Shown: piece by piece, positions 28,811-37,990 of the stretch
How the letters are laid out: each line of letters starts with the position of its first letter
Numbering within the stretch: the first letter of the stretch is position 1
NCBI RefSeq assembly: GCF_947255105.1
Contig: NZ_CAMYFP010000001.1
Coordinates: 186,001-250,000, forward strand
Length of the DNA stretch: 64,000 nucleotides
Direction of reading: 5' to 3'
Source of the DNA: an uncultured Campylobacter sp.
GTDB taxonomy: Bacteria > Campylobacterota > Campylobacteria > Campylobacterales > Campylobacteraceae
The notes under the pieces: model-generated
Databases searched by the model: none
What the model was told of the DNA's origin: nothing
What the model saw: only the letters and a program-made list of their open reading frames with translations
Position numbers and translations under genes: made by a program

Positions 28811-29138
28811 AAATTTCTCAAAATTATAATTTTAAAAATTGTATCAAAAATAAGTTAAATGCAAATAATAGACACTTCAAAATAAAAAATAGATAAATAT
28901 GAGAGTTTGATATGAAATTTAAGCTGTCAATTTCCATGTTTTTTGATTAACAAAAGCATTCGTTGATTTTTATTTAATACTGCAAGGGCAAGGTGTTGTA
29001 AAGACTAGGCATTAATCAAAAATATCAGTTTAAATTATTACATTTTATAATTCTTATAATCTATATCAAATTATATTTTTTTAGCAAATTTTTAGTGGCA
29101 TTATTGTACCATATGCAAATTTTTTTAAGGAGATTGCA
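28811..29138. other. AT-rich intergenic region before dba
   Basis: 328 bases with no convincing gene. A 12-codon frame beginning ATG at 28912 ends at TAA without support. The right half holds the promoter candidates for dba-dsbI. Base composition is more AT-rich than the flanking housekeeping genes. Confidence 0.5.
29046..29060 (+). promoter_or_regulatory. Candidate -10 boxes for dba-dsbI
   Basis: Two TATAAT hexamers at 29046-29051 and 29055-29060, about 80 bases before dba. In C. jejuni dba-dsbI is reported to be iron/Fur controlled; I cannot point to a clear Fur box here. Confidence 0.4.
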
Positions 29139-29306
29139 ATGGAATTTTTGCAACTTTTATTGGTCTTAGTGGCGGTTATTCTTATCATCTGCAAACCTAA
29201 ATTTGAAAAACTTGCATTTGGTTTAGTAGCTTTTTCTTGGCTTTTCATGATCTATTTTTATATAGGGCACAAATCAGCCAGTTTGCTCACAATAATGAAT
29301 TTATAG
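29139..29306 (+). CDS. dba: Dba-like small membrane protein preceding dsbI
   Basis: 55-residue protein with two hydrophobic helices (residues ~4-18 and ~25-42) around a short basic loop KPKFEK. Ribosome site AAGGAGA six bases before the ATG. It lies 9 bases before dsbI, and C. jejuni has a small gene, dba, of this size directly upstream of dsbI and needed for its proper expression. The assignment rests on size, topology and position rather than a motif. Confidence 0.75.
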   Translation: MEFLQLLLVLVAVILIICKPKFEKLAFGLVAFSWLFMIYFYIGHKSASLLTIMNL

Positions 29307-29315
29307 GAGTTTAAA

Positions 29316-30833
29316 ATGAATGAGATAAAAAAAGCAAAATTATTTTACGCTCTTATGTGTTTAGCCGGATTTTTGATAATTCTTTTGCCTGTTGGCATAG
29401 CAAATTTTTATTTCGGTTATGTTTTGAAAGATAGTCCTTGCACACTTTGTTGGGGACAAAGAGAGGCGATGATATTTATAGGAGCAATAGCTCTTTTTAT
29501 AGTTAGATATGGAATGAAAGCTAAATACCTAGCTTCGCTTCTTGTAGTTACGGCTTTTGGACTTTGGCAAAGTTTTGCACATTTTGGAAATCACGCGCAT
29601 AGAGATTTAGATCAAGGTTTTGGTCTAGCTGTTTTTGGAATTCATACTTATTTTTGGGCAGAAGTTGTATTTTGGGCTGTTATTTTACTGCTAGGAATTA
29701 TGCTATTTTTTGCTCCAAAATTTAGTGCATTTGATAAGGAGATGGAAGGAAAGACCTACAGAGGTTTAAGCAAACCTGTGTTTGTAGTGTTTGCAATATC
29801 TGCATTTATAATAGCTTCAAATGTTTTTCAAGCCTTTGTAAGCACTGGAATTCCGCCATATTATGGACAAGGAGATCCAGTTAGATTTTCGCTCAATCCC
29901 AAATATATTATCTGGGATAAAAATGGATATAAAAATCACTTTAAAACTATCTCTTTTTTAGGAAAAAGAGATGTTAAGGCGCCTGATTATGCCTTTTCAC
30001 CGGCTACAAAGCTTGGTATAAATTTTGACAATAATCCACAAAATTCACCAATTATTCCTAATGAGAGCCTAGATATCAAATCAAAGCAAGTCATTAAATT
30101 TGATAAACCAATTAATACGATTGATTTTATAGATAATGAGTTTGTTATAAGTTCTAAATGGGACGCTTATTTTATGGATGAAAATTTCAAAATAAAAAGT
30201 TCATTTGAACTAGATCCACTCTTTTCAGCTACGATTGATCCAATTGTTTCTATAAATAAAATAGATGCAAAAAGATTTGTTTTAATGGGCTCAAATAAAA
30301 CATTTTTAAAATTTACAAAAAATGAAAAAGCAGACGAAGTTGTGCAATATGCTGATTTTATAAAAGGAAATGATAAATTTGAAGGTCAAGGCGATGGTCT
30401 TGGACGTGGTAGAATCGATACAGTTAGAGCTAAATTTCATCATATCGCAAGCATGACAAACGATGGAAAATATCTCTATATCGCAACAGTTCCAAACAAT
30501 AAAGACAAAAAGAAATTTATCATTTCAAAAATTTTGATGAAAGATATGACATTAAGTGGCGAATTTACTCCGATTGCAAATTTGAAAGAAAATGCTAGTT
30601 TAGGGGATTTATATATAACTTCAATGATGTATTTTGAAGGTAAAATTTATGCACTTAGCAAAAATCATAATGTAATAATACAAATCGATCCGTTAAATGA
30701 AGAAGTTCAAAAAACTATTTCATATCCGAGTGAAATAAAAAATGCAAGAAGTATTTTTGTAAAAGATGGTGAAATTTTTATACTTTCTTATCAAGACAAT
30801 CAAAATATATTATTTAATATGAGTGGTATGTAA
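29316..30833 (+). CDS. dsbI: Disulfide bond formation protein DsbI (DsbB family)
   Basis: 505-residue inner-membrane quinone-linked oxidase that reoxidises a periplasmic DsbA/DsbL-type thiol oxidase. The N-terminal ~180 residues have DsbB-like membrane segments with the redox pair SPCTLCWGQRE (Cys42, Cys45). One more membrane segment lies near 155-175, then a ~320-residue periplasmic domain rich in beta strands (DGKYLYIATV, GKIYALSKNHNVI), probably a beta-propeller as in C. jejuni DsbI. ATG behind TAGGAG. No dsbA/dsbL partner in the window. The gene is visibly more AT-rich than trp or uvrA. Confidence 0.88.
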   Translation: MNEIKKAKLFYALMCLAGFLIILLPVGIANFYFGYVLKDSPCTLCWGQREAMIFIGAIALFIVRYGMKAKYLASLLVVTAFGLWQSFAHFGNHAHRDLDQGFGLAVFGIHTYFWAEVVFWAVILLLGIMLFFAPKFSAFDKEMEGKTYRGLSKPVFVVFAISAFIIASNVFQAFVSTGIPPYYGQGDPVRFSLNPKYIIWDKNGYKNHFKTISFLGKRDVKAPDYAFSPATKLGINFDNNPQNSPIIPNESLDIKSKQVIKFDKPINTIDFIDNEFVISSKWDAYFMDENFKIKSSFELDPLFSATIDPIVSINKIDAKRFVLMGSNKTFLKFTKNEKADEVVQYADFIKGNDKFEGQGDGLGRGRIDTVRAKFHHIASMTNDGKYLYIATVPNNKDKKKFIISKILMKDMTLSGEFTPIANLKENASLGDLYITSMMYFEGKIYALSKNHNVIIQIDPLNEEVQKTISYPSEIKNARSIFVKDGEIFILSYQDNQNILFNMSGM

Positions 30834-31236
30834 CCTATGTATAATCTAGCGGATGGGTTGATTGTGAAAGTGTTGGCTTTATCAAAAGCTCTAGCTAGTC
30901 TAAGATAGTTTGTAAGTATTTTATACGTAGATTTTATCTATTTTATGAGACAGATTAGTAAAGAGGATTTTGGAGCTAAACTTAAGAGTCAGTGGTTTGA
31001 TAGGTCAAATCATTGACTCAAATATTACTTTGGGCAACTTACTTTAAAATAAAACCATTCATACTTGGGATTTAAATTTGGCTTTGTAGTTGTTAAATTT
31101 ATCAAATTTAAAAGAGCAAAATTAGATAAAATGGATATTTGGTTTTAAATTTGCAAAATAGTTAAGATTTTTTTATAATTCTAGCTATTGGCTACTTTTG
31201 TAGATATCAAAGTCAAATTTAACAGCAGGAGTGACT
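30834..31236. other. Intergenic region between dsbI and trpD
   Basis: About 400 bases without a supported gene. One frame from the ATG at 30837 reads 23 codons to a TAG and continues open for ~37 more codons to a TGA near 31016, which might be a decayed gene, but I recognise no family. The right end holds the trp promoter (31174-31179). No tryptophan-rich leader peptide is seen. Confidence 0.45.
31174..31179 (+). promoter_or_regulatory. -10 box of the trpDFBA operon
   Basis: TATAAT after a T-run (GATTTTTT) about 60 bases before trpD. It indicates that transcription starts at trpD rather than at a missing upstream trpE. Confidence 0.65.
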
Positions 31237-32250
31237 ATGCAAGATTTTGCACCATATATGATAAAACTTCAAAATGGTTATCCGCTTGATAGCACTGATT
31301 ATGAGGCGATTTGCAAAGCACTTTATGAGAAAGATTATGATCTAGTTCAACTTGCAGGGCTTTTGGTGCTTATTAGTGAAAAAAGTCTCTATCCTGATAG
31401 TCTTGCAGCTTTTGTTAAAAATATCTTAAAATACTCCATTACCTACAGCAATCCAAACGGCTACTTTGACATTGTAGGGACGGGCGGCGATAGACTAAAG
31501 ACCATCAATGTCTCAACAACTTGTGCATTTATATTGGCAGGGCTTGGTGTAAAGGTTGCAAAACATGGCAATATGGCAGTTACAAGCAAATCAGGCAGCA
31601 GCGATACCCTAAAGGCGCTCAACATTCCATTAGCAGCAAATATCAAAGAGAGTGAACGACTAATAACAGAGAGAAATTTAGCCTTTTTTCACGCACCGCT
31701 TTTTCACAAAATAACAGCAGAGGTAAAAGAGGTTAGAGATAGACTTCACATTGGAACTGTTTTTAATATCTTGGGACCACTTCTAAATCCAAATTTATCC
31801 TTAAGTTATCAAATGGCTGGCAACTATCTAGCAGAGGTAAATGAGCTTATAGCAAAAACTCTTCTTTTGCTTGGCAGAAAGAGGGCTTTGGTTGTGCATG
31901 GACTTGATGGAATGGATGAGATAACGATATGCGATGAGACACTAATCCACGAAGTAAGAGATGGTGCTATTTTGGAGTATAAGATAACTCCTGAGCAGTT
32001 TGGTTTTAAAAGGGCATTTCACAAAGATATCGAGGGTGGAAGTGCTATAGACAATGCCAAGACTTTGGAAGCGACACTAAGAGGCGAGATAGATGGTGCT
32101 AAATTTGATATAGTTGTTTTAAATGCAATGTTTGGGCTATATTGTGCTAAAAGGTGCAAAACTCCTATGGAGGCAAAAAAGCTTATTATTAATGCCATTA
32201 TGAGTGGTGCTATTTGGAAGTTTTATTGTGATTATAAAGGAATGTTTTGA
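31237..32250 (+). CDS. trpD: Anthranilate phosphoribosyltransferase
   Basis: Joins anthranilate to PRPP in tryptophan synthesis. 337 residues, stand-alone form. Motifs: DIVGTGGDRLKTINVST (PRPP loop), KHGNMAVTSKSGSSDTLKAL, FNILGPLLNP and HGLDGMDEIT. I chose ATG 31237, five bases after AGGAG; a GTG at 31231 overlaps that ribosome site. C. jejuni trpD is fused to a TrpG domain as I recall; here no amidotransferase domain precedes it, and trpE is not upstream. Confidence 0.95.
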   Translation: MQDFAPYMIKLQNGYPLDSTDYEAICKALYEKDYDLVQLAGLLVLISEKSLYPDSLAAFVKNILKYSITYSNPNGYFDIVGTGGDRLKTINVSTTCAFILAGLGVKVAKHGNMAVTSKSGSSDTLKALNIPLAANIKESERLITERNLAFFHAPLFHKITAEVKEVRDRLHIGTVFNILGPLLNPNLSLSYQMAGNYLAEVNELIAKTLLLLGRKRALVVHGLDGMDEITICDETLIHEVRDGAILEYKITPEQFGFKRAFHKDIEGGSAIDNAKTLEATLRGEIDGAKFDIVVLNAMFGLYCAKRCKTPMEAKKLIINAIMSGAIWKFYCDYKGMF

Positions 32251-32852
32251 AAATAAAGATATGTGGAATAAAAAGTGCTTATGAAGCGATGGAAGTAGCA
32301 AAGCTTGATGTTGATTTTTTGGGAGTTATCTTTGCACCCTCTACTAGGCAAGTGACTCTTCAAACAGCAGCTATCATCTCTCAGATAGCTCACCAACATG
32401 GCAAAAAGTGCGTGGGAGTTTTTGGGGATTTAAACGATCAAGAGATTGCATCTAAGTGCAAAAATGCCAATCTTGACATAGCTCAAATTTATGGTGACTA
32501 TTCGCTAGAGTTAAAAGCTCATTTGATGGCCAAGTTTGTAGAAGTTTGGAAAGTATATAGAGTTGATAAGACATTGCCAAAGATAGAAAAAGGGCTATGT
32601 AGTATGCCGCTATTTGACTACAAAGGGGAGAAGCTTGGTGGCAATAGCAAGAGTTTTGATTGGGAGCTTTTGAGAGGATTGGAGCCAAATAGTTTTGTTT
32701 TGGCGGGTGGTATTGGCAAAGACAACGCAAAAGAGGCGGCTAGTTATCGTCCTTATGCTATCGATATCAATAGCAAAGTTGAGGGAAGCGACGGACTTAA
32801 GGATACTAGGCTAATTAAAGAGATTATAGATATTGTAAAGGATGAAAGATGA
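32247..32852 (+). CDS. trpF: Phosphoribosylanthranilate isomerase
   Basis: 201-residue TIM-barrel enzyme of tryptophan synthesis. Begins [13 protein letters not shown] with the catalytic Cys, then [13 protein letters not shown] and, late, [15 protein letters not shown] and [19 protein letters not shown] start at 32247 overlapping the trpD stop by 4 bases; the following trpB also overlaps by 4. Confidence 0.95.
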   Translation: MKIKICGIKSAYEAMEVAKLDVDFLGVIFAPSTRQVTLQTAAIISQIAHQHGKKCVGVFGDLNDQEIASKCKNANLDIAQIYGDYSLELKAHLMAKFVEVWKVYRVDKTLPKIEKGLCSMPLFDYKGEKLGGNSKSFDWELLRGLEPNSFVLAGGIGKDNAKEAASYRPYAIDINSKVEGSDGLKDTRLIKEIIDIVKDER

Positions 32853-34027
32853 AAAAGAGCTATTTTGGAGAATTTGGCGGTCAGTTTATACCAGAGACTG
32901 CTATGTTTGTCTTAAAAGAGTTAAATGAGGCATATGAAAAAATTGCAAAAAGCGATGAGTTTCAAAAGGAGCTTAACTGTTTGTTGAAAGACTATGTTGG
33001 TCGTCCAACACCGCTTTATCATGCCAAAAATTTAAGTAGCTACTATGGACATGAAATTTACCTAAAAAGAGAGGATCTAAACCACACAGGAGCGCATAAG
33101 ATAAACAACGCTTTAGCACAAACTTTGCTTGCCAAAAAGATGGGCAAAAAGAAGGTTATTGCCGAAACGGGCGCTGGACAACACGGCGTAGCAACAGCTA
33201 CAGCAGCGGCACTTTTAGGACTTGAGTGTGATATCTATATGGGCGAGGTTGATGCCAAAAGGCAAGAGCTTAATAAATTTAGAATGAAGCTTTTAGGTGC
33301 AAATGTTGTTGAGATAAAAGAGGGGCTAAAGACCCTAAAAGAGGCCACAACTGCCGCCATTCAAGCTTGGGTAAATGAGATAGAGAGCACCTACTATGTA
33401 ATAGGCTCAGCTGTTGGCCCACATCCCTATCCCACTATGGTTAGGGAGTTTCAAAAGATAATTGGAAAAGAGGCAAAGCAGAGTTTAGAAGAGCTTGGCA
33501 TAAAGGCGGACTATGTTGTTGCTTGTGTTGGAGGCGGGAGTAATGCTATAGGAATTTTTAGCGCCTTTTTAGATGATAAAGAGACTAAGCTTATAGGCGT
33601 TGAAGCTGGAGGACTTGGAGTTGATACGCCATATCACGCAGCAACTATAACAAAGGGAAGCAAAGGCATAATCCATGGTATGAAAACCATAGTGCTTCAA
33701 GATAGATATGGCAAAATAAGTCCGGTGCATAGTATCTCAGCAGGACTTGACTATCCAGGCGTTGGACCACAACATGCAGATTTAGCGGCAACTAAAAGAG
33801 CACAATATTTTGCAGTAACTGATGATGAGTGTATAAACGCCCTAAAGCTTTTGGCACAAAAAGAGGGAATTATAGCAGCGATTGAGAGTTCGCACGCACT
33901 TGCTTATTTGGAACATCTTTGCAAAAACCAAGACAAAAAGTTAAATATAGTTGTAAATTTATCAGGAAGAGGCGATAAAGATATGGCAAATATTATGAAC
34001 TATCAAAAAGGAAAAATTTATGGATAA
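32849..34027 (+). CDS. trpB: Tryptophan synthase beta chain
   Basis: 392-residue PLP enzyme that joins indole with serine. Starts [15 protein letters not shown]; the PLP-lysine is in [24 protein letters not shown] and [10 protein letters not shown] hold substrate and phosphate; C-terminal [11 protein letters not shown]. Pairs with trpA, which it overlaps by 8 bases. Confidence 0.98.
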   Translation: MKKSYFGEFGGQFIPETAMFVLKELNEAYEKIAKSDEFQKELNCLLKDYVGRPTPLYHAKNLSSYYGHEIYLKREDLNHTGAHKINNALAQTLLAKKMGKKKVIAETGAGQHGVATATAAALLGLECDIYMGEVDAKRQELNKFRMKLLGANVVEIKEGLKTLKEATTAAIQAWVNEIESTYYVIGSAVGPHPYPTMVREFQKIIGKEAKQSLEELGIKADYVVACVGGGSNAIGIFSAFLDDKETKLIGVEAGGLGVDTPYHAATITKGSKGIIHGMKTIVLQDRYGKISPVHSISAGLDYPGVGPQHADLAATKRAQYFAVTDDECINALKLLAQKEGIIAAIESSHALAYLEHLCKNQDKKLNIVVNLSGRGDKDMANIMNYQKGKIYG

Positions 34028-34769
34028 GATAAAGAGAGCATTTGAGGGCAAAAAGGCAAATATAGCCTATGTAGTTGCAGGCTATCCAGATCTTGAAAAG
34101 AGTAGAGAGTTACTTTCAAATTTGAATAGAAGTAGTATTGATCTTATTGAGATAGGCATACCATACTCTGACCCGATAGCCGATGGAAAGATCATCTTTG
34201 ACGCAAGTTTTAAAGCTTGTCATGATGGCGTTAATACCGATGTTGTATTTGACCTTTTAGAAGAGGTAAAGATAGAGATTCCAGTTGTTTTGCTAGTTTA
34301 TTACAATCTTATCTATGCTTATGGAGTTGATAATTTTGTAAAAAGAGCCAAAGAGTGCGGTGTGAGTGGCTTTATAGTGGCAGATCTTCCATATGAAGAA
34401 AACGAGGAGTTTTATAAAATTTGCACTAGCTATAAACTTGCCCTTATACCGCTAATTAGCGTTACTTCAGTAGATAGAATTAAGATGATTTTAACTAGAG
34501 CTAGCGGCTTTATCTATGCACTTGGTGCCATTGGAGTTAGCGGAACAAAGCAAACTCCACACGAAAGAGTTGCTTGGCTTGTAGATACTATCAAGAAAAA
34601 TAGCACTCTTCCTGTTGGCGTTGGCTTTGGCATAAGGGACAATAGTGATGTAAAGCGGATAAAAGCGATTGCAGATGGTGCTATAGTTGGAACTTCTATT
34701 GTAAAACTTACTTCAAAATATAGCGGCGATGAGTTGATTGAAAAGATAAATGAGCTCTTTAAAGAGTAA
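34020..34769 (+). CDS. trpA: Tryptophan synthase alpha chain
   Basis: 249-residue TIM barrel that cleaves indole-glycerol phosphate. Catalytic Glu in [16 protein letters not shown] (~residue 46) and Asp in IVADLPYEE; phosphate-binding [12 protein letters not shown]. Last gene of the operon; a strong stem-loop follows. trpC is not in this window. Confidence 0.97.
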   Translation: MDKIKRAFEGKKANIAYVVAGYPDLEKSRELLSNLNRSSIDLIEIGIPYSDPIADGKIIFDASFKACHDGVNTDVVFDLLEEVKIEIPVVLLVYYNLIYAYGVDNFVKRAKECGVSGFIVADLPYEENEEFYKICTSYKLALIPLISVTSVDRIKMILTRASGFIYALGAIGVSGTKQTPHERVAWLVDTIKKNSTLPVGVGFGIRDNSDVKRIKAIADGAIVGTSIVKLTSKYSGDELIEKINELFKE

Positions 34770-34790
34770 ATTTAGAGCTTAAATTTCAAA

Positions 34791-34810
34791 AGATGGCTTT
34801 CTAGCCATCT
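34791..34810 (+). terminator. Bidirectional terminator between trpA and lipoprotein
   Basis: AGATGGCT / AGCCATCT, 8 perfect pairs with a TTCT loop, then TTACTCTT on the plus strand and an A/T-rich flank on the other. It separates two convergent genes. Confidence 0.7.
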
Positions 34811-34816
34811 TTACTC

Positions 34817-35131
34817 TTAGTATATTATATCTTTTACAGGGTAGTCTTTGCCATCAATAGTTATGATTCCATCACTCTTTTTAAAATGAACCTCAGCCCC
34901 GTCTCCTACCATTCTCATACCACTTGCTGTGACTGCATTTTTGACTTTGTAACTTTTGCCATCTGGAGCAAATAGAGTTCCGTCTTCAAAATCTTTAGAG
35001 TCAGCCTTTAGTACATATGAGCCTTGCTCTGTCATAAAGGTTATTACGCGATCTTCTTTTTGTGATGAGGTTATCGCACAACCTGACAATAGAAAAAGCC
35101 CAGCAATAGTGAGCGCTACTAATTTTTTCAT
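34817..35131 (-). CDS. Small lipoprotein, possibly MliC-like
   Basis: 104 residues with a lipoprotein signal peptide (MKKLVALTIAGLFLLSGC; lipid-carrying Cys18). The mature ~85 residues are mostly beta strands. VTASGMRMVGDGAEVHFKK resembles the SASGARY...G.EA pattern of MliC/PliC lysozyme inhibitors, which sit in the outer membrane facing the periplasm. The paired cysteines of typical MliC are absent, so the assignment is tentative. Monocistronic, with its own promoter region upstream. Confidence 0.75.
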   Translation of the reverse strand: MKKLVALTIAGLFLLSGCAITSSQKEDRVITFMTEQGSYVLKADSKDFEDGTLFAPDGKSYKVKNAVTASGMRMVGDGAEVHFKKSDGIITIDGKDYPVKDIIY

Positions 35132-35204
35132 CTTCTCTCCTTTTATAAAATGTTTAATTATATAACTATTTTTTCAATCTACAAATTTAAGAGTTAATTT
35201 TTGC

Positions 35205-35210
35205 TATTAT
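35205..35210 (+). promoter_or_regulatory. Candidate -10 for polA
   Basis: TATTAT after TTTTTGC, 27 bases before the polA ATG. Confidence 0.4.
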
Positions 35211-35236
35211 AGTCTAAATTTATAGCAAGGTGTAAA

Positions 35237-37867
35237 ATGAAGACTTTAACGATTATAGATACTTTTGGATTTTTTTTCCGACTTTACTATGCTATGCCCT
35301 ATCTTCAAAACAAAGAGGGCAAGCCAAGTGGTATGGTAAATGGTTTTGCAAATTTTATTATGAACTTAGAGCGAGATTTTAAGAGTGATTATATTATATT
35401 TGCTCTTGATAGCAAGGGCGAGACCTTTAGAAGCAAAATCGATCCAAACTATAAAAAAAATAGAAAAGAGCCGCCAGCCGCACTTCTAAAACAACTTCCA
35501 GTCTGCATTGAGATGATAGAAAAGATGGGACTTTGCTCTTATGCAAAAGATGGTTATGAGGCCGATGATATCATCGCTAGTATGGTTGAGTCACTAAAAG
35601 ACAAAGAGATAGAGATATCCATTGTTTCGCATGATAAAGATCTCTATCAGCTAATTGATAAAAATGTCAAAATATTTTCGCCATCAAAAAGTATCACTTA
35701 TGACAGAGTTGGTTGCTATGAGAGATATGGCGTCTATCCAGAGCAGATAAGGGATTTTTTGGCAATAACAGGCGATAGTTCAGACAACATTCCAGGAGTA
35801 AAAGGCATAGGCGACAAAGGGGCAAAAAAGCTTCTTGATGAGTTTGGAACTCTTGAAAATATCTATGCAAACATTGAGCAAATTTCAAATGAAAAAGTAA
35901 AAAACAATCTCATCGCCGGCAAAGAAGAAGCCTATCTAAGCAAAAAACTTGCCTCACTTTATAGCTCTTTAGAGTCGATAGATTTGCAACAAGCAACCTT
36001 TCCTAGCTCCAATCCACTCTTAAAAATAACAGATATTTTAGAAGAGTATTCGCTAAATAGAGTTCTTTCGGAGCTAAAGATAAAAAAGAGCCAAAGCCAA
36101 AGTACCAAATTTAACGCCTATTTACTAACCAAAAAAGATGAGCTTTTTGAGCTTTTAGATGGACTTACAAAAGAGAGTAAAGTTGCATTTGACACCGAAA
36201 CTACAGGACTTGATAGCAGAAATGACAAAATAGTTGGTTTTTCTTTTTGTATAGATGGCATAAATAGTTACTATGTGCCTTTGTCTCATCGCTATTTGGG
36301 CGTTGGCGAGCAGATAGATATGCAAAATGCCAAAGTGGCGCTAGAAAAGCTTTTTCAAAGTCATATCATCGGTCACAATCTCAAATTTGACTTTGAGGTC
36401 ATATATCAAAACTTTGGGATAGAAAAGACTCAAAACTACAGCGATACCATGCTTCTAGCGTGGCTTATAGATCCGCAAAGTCCAGTTGGAATGGATCCTT
36501 TGGCACTTAGATATCTAGGTTATGAGACGATTAAATTTGAAAGTATGGTAAAAAGAGGCGAAAACTTCTCATCAGTAGAGCTTAACAAAGCTTGCAACTA
36601 TGCAGCCCAGGATGCTTGGGTGACTTTGAAGTTTTATGATAAGTTTATGAGCTTATTGAGCGATGAGTTAAAAGAGGTAGCAAGCAAGATTGAGTTTCCA
36701 TTTATCAATGTTTTAAGGGCAATGGAGCAAGAGGGTATCAAGATAGATACTAAAAAGATAAGAGCTTTGATTGAAAAAAACAATGGGCAGTTAAAGAGCT
36801 TGAGTGATGAAATTTACCAGTTAGCAGAAGAGAAATTTAACATAAACTCCACTCAGCAACTTAGCACTATACTTTTTGAAAAGCTAAATCTCCCACCTCA
36901 AAAAAAGACAAAAACCGGCTATAGCACAGATGAGAGTGTTTTAATTGCACTTAGAGATCTTCACCCAATAGTTGATCTTTTGCTTGATTACAGAGAAATT
37001 TACAAGCTTCAAAGTACCTACACGCAGCCACTTCTAAAACTTTCAGAGGATGATAAAAACAGCAGAATTTATACTACATTTTTACAGACAGGCACAAGCA
37101 CAGGAAGACTTTCTAGTAGAAATCCAAATTTACAAAACATTCCAGCAAGAGGAAGTATGGCAAAGGAGATGAGAGAGTGCTTTATAGCAAAAGAGGGCTA
37201 TAGTTTTGTTGGGCTTGACTACTCACAGATAGAGCTTAGACTGTTGGCGCACTTTAGCAAAGATGAGGCACTTTTAAAGGCTTTTGCAAGTGGCGAAGAT
37301 ATACATGCAAGAACAGCTATCTCTATATTTGGTGTAAGTGACGATGAGAAAAGAGCCATAGCAAAGAGTATAAATTTTGGATTAATTTATGGCATGGGCG
37401 CTAACAAACTATCTCGTGAGTTAGGGATAAAAAGAGCAGAGGCCTTGGAGTATATCGAGCGATATTTTGCAGCCTTTGGCACGATAAAGAAGTTTTTAGA
37501 CTCTCTTAAAGAGGAGGCAAAACAAAATGGCTACATCACAACGCTACTTGGCAGAAGGAGAAGCTTTGACTTTAGCAAAGCCAACCCAATGCAAGTTGCC
37601 ATGTATGAAAGGGAGGCTACCAACACTAAATTTCAAGGAAGTGCGGCCGATATTATAAAAATGGCAATGCTAAAGTTGCAACCAACATTAAATAGTGATA
37701 AAAAACTGCTTTTACAAATTCACGATGAGCTTATTTTTGAGGTAAAAGATGAGATGGCAAATGAGTTTGGCGAGTTTGCAAAGAGCGTGATGGAGAACAT
37801 TTATAAGTTAAATGTTCCGCTTCTTACAAGTCTAAATATAGCCAAAAATTGGGCGCAGCTAAAGTAA
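35237..37867 (+). CDS. polA: DNA polymerase I
   Basis: 876 residues, three domains. 1-~290: 5'-3' flap nuclease (DGYEADDIIAS, SHDKDLYQL, ITGDSSDNIPGVKGIG). ~310-490: 3'-5' proofreading exonuclease with acidic residues intact (FDTETTGLD, HNLKFDFE, YAAQDAW). ~500-876: family A polymerase with motif A GLDYSQIELRLLAH, motif B RAIAKSINFGLIYGM and motif C LQIHDELIFE. Replicates gaps and removes Okazaki primers. Proofreading residues are retained, unlike in many bacteria. In C. jejuni motA-motB-flhB lie nearby; here not. Confidence 0.98.
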   Translation: MKTLTIIDTFGFFFRLYYAMPYLQNKEGKPSGMVNGFANFIMNLERDFKSDYIIFALDSKGETFRSKIDPNYKKNRKEPPAALLKQLPVCIEMIEKMGLCSYAKDGYEADDIIASMVESLKDKEIEISIVSHDKDLYQLIDKNVKIFSPSKSITYDRVGCYERYGVYPEQIRDFLAITGDSSDNIPGVKGIGDKGAKKLLDEFGTLENIYANIEQISNEKVKNNLIAGKEEAYLSKKLASLYSSLESIDLQQATFPSSNPLLKITDILEEYSLNRVLSELKIKKSQSQSTKFNAYLLTKKDELFELLDGLTKESKVAFDTETTGLDSRNDKIVGFSFCIDGINSYYVPLSHRYLGVGEQIDMQNAKVALEKLFQSHIIGHNLKFDFEVIYQNFGIEKTQNYSDTMLLAWLIDPQSPVGMDPLALRYLGYETIKFESMVKRGENFSSVELNKACNYAAQDAWVTLKFYDKFMSLLSDELKEVASKIEFPFINVLRAMEQEGIKIDTKKIRALIEKNNGQLKSLSDEIYQLAEEKFNINSTQQLSTILFEKLNLPPQKKTKTGYSTDESVLIALRDLHPIVDLLLDYREIYKLQSTYTQPLLKLSEDDKNSRIYTTFLQTGTSTGRLSSRNPNLQNIPARGSMAKEMRECFIAKEGYSFVGLDYSQIELRLLAHFSKDEALLKAFASGEDIHARTAISIFGVSDDEKRAIAKSINFGLIYGMGANKLSRELGIKRAEALEYIERYFAAFGTIKKFLDSLKEEAKQNGYITTLLGRRRSFDFSKANPMQVAMYEREATNTKFQGSAADIIKMAMLKLQPTLNSDKKLLLQIHDELIFEVKDEMANEFGEFAKSVMENIYKLNVPLLTSLNIAKNWAQLK

Positions 37868-37876
37868 ATTGATGTT

Positions 37877-37899
37877 TGAAATTTAGCACTTAAATTTCA
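37877..37899 (+). terminator. Stem-loop after polA
   Basis: TGAAATTTA / TAAATTTCA, 9 perfect pairs with a 5-base loop, just after polA. AT-rich and without a clear T tract. Confidence 0.4.
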
Positions 37900-37954
37900 T
37901 CAAATTAGCCAAAATAAGAGCATTTGTTAGTTAGTTAAAATGTTTAAATTTTTG

Positions 37955-37960
37955 TATAAT
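37955..37960 (+). promoter_or_regulatory. -10 box for lepA
   Basis: TATAAT after AAATTTTTG, 31 bases before lepA. Good Campylobacter-type promoter. Confidence 0.65.
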
Positions 37961-37990
37961 TAGCAACTAAGATAAATTTATAGGGATAAC

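Noticed and set aside
28912..28950. 12-codon frame starting ATGAAATTT before dba
   Set aside because: Too short, no clear ribosome site, and not followed by further coding signal.
30837..31020. Possible decayed gene after dsbI
   Set aside because: The frame is short, has an internal stop and no family similarity I can name; noted only as part of the gap.
31131..31149. Trp attenuator leader peptide before trpD
   Set aside because: The only nearby short frame has a single Trp codon, no ribosome site, and lies upstream of the likely promoter.
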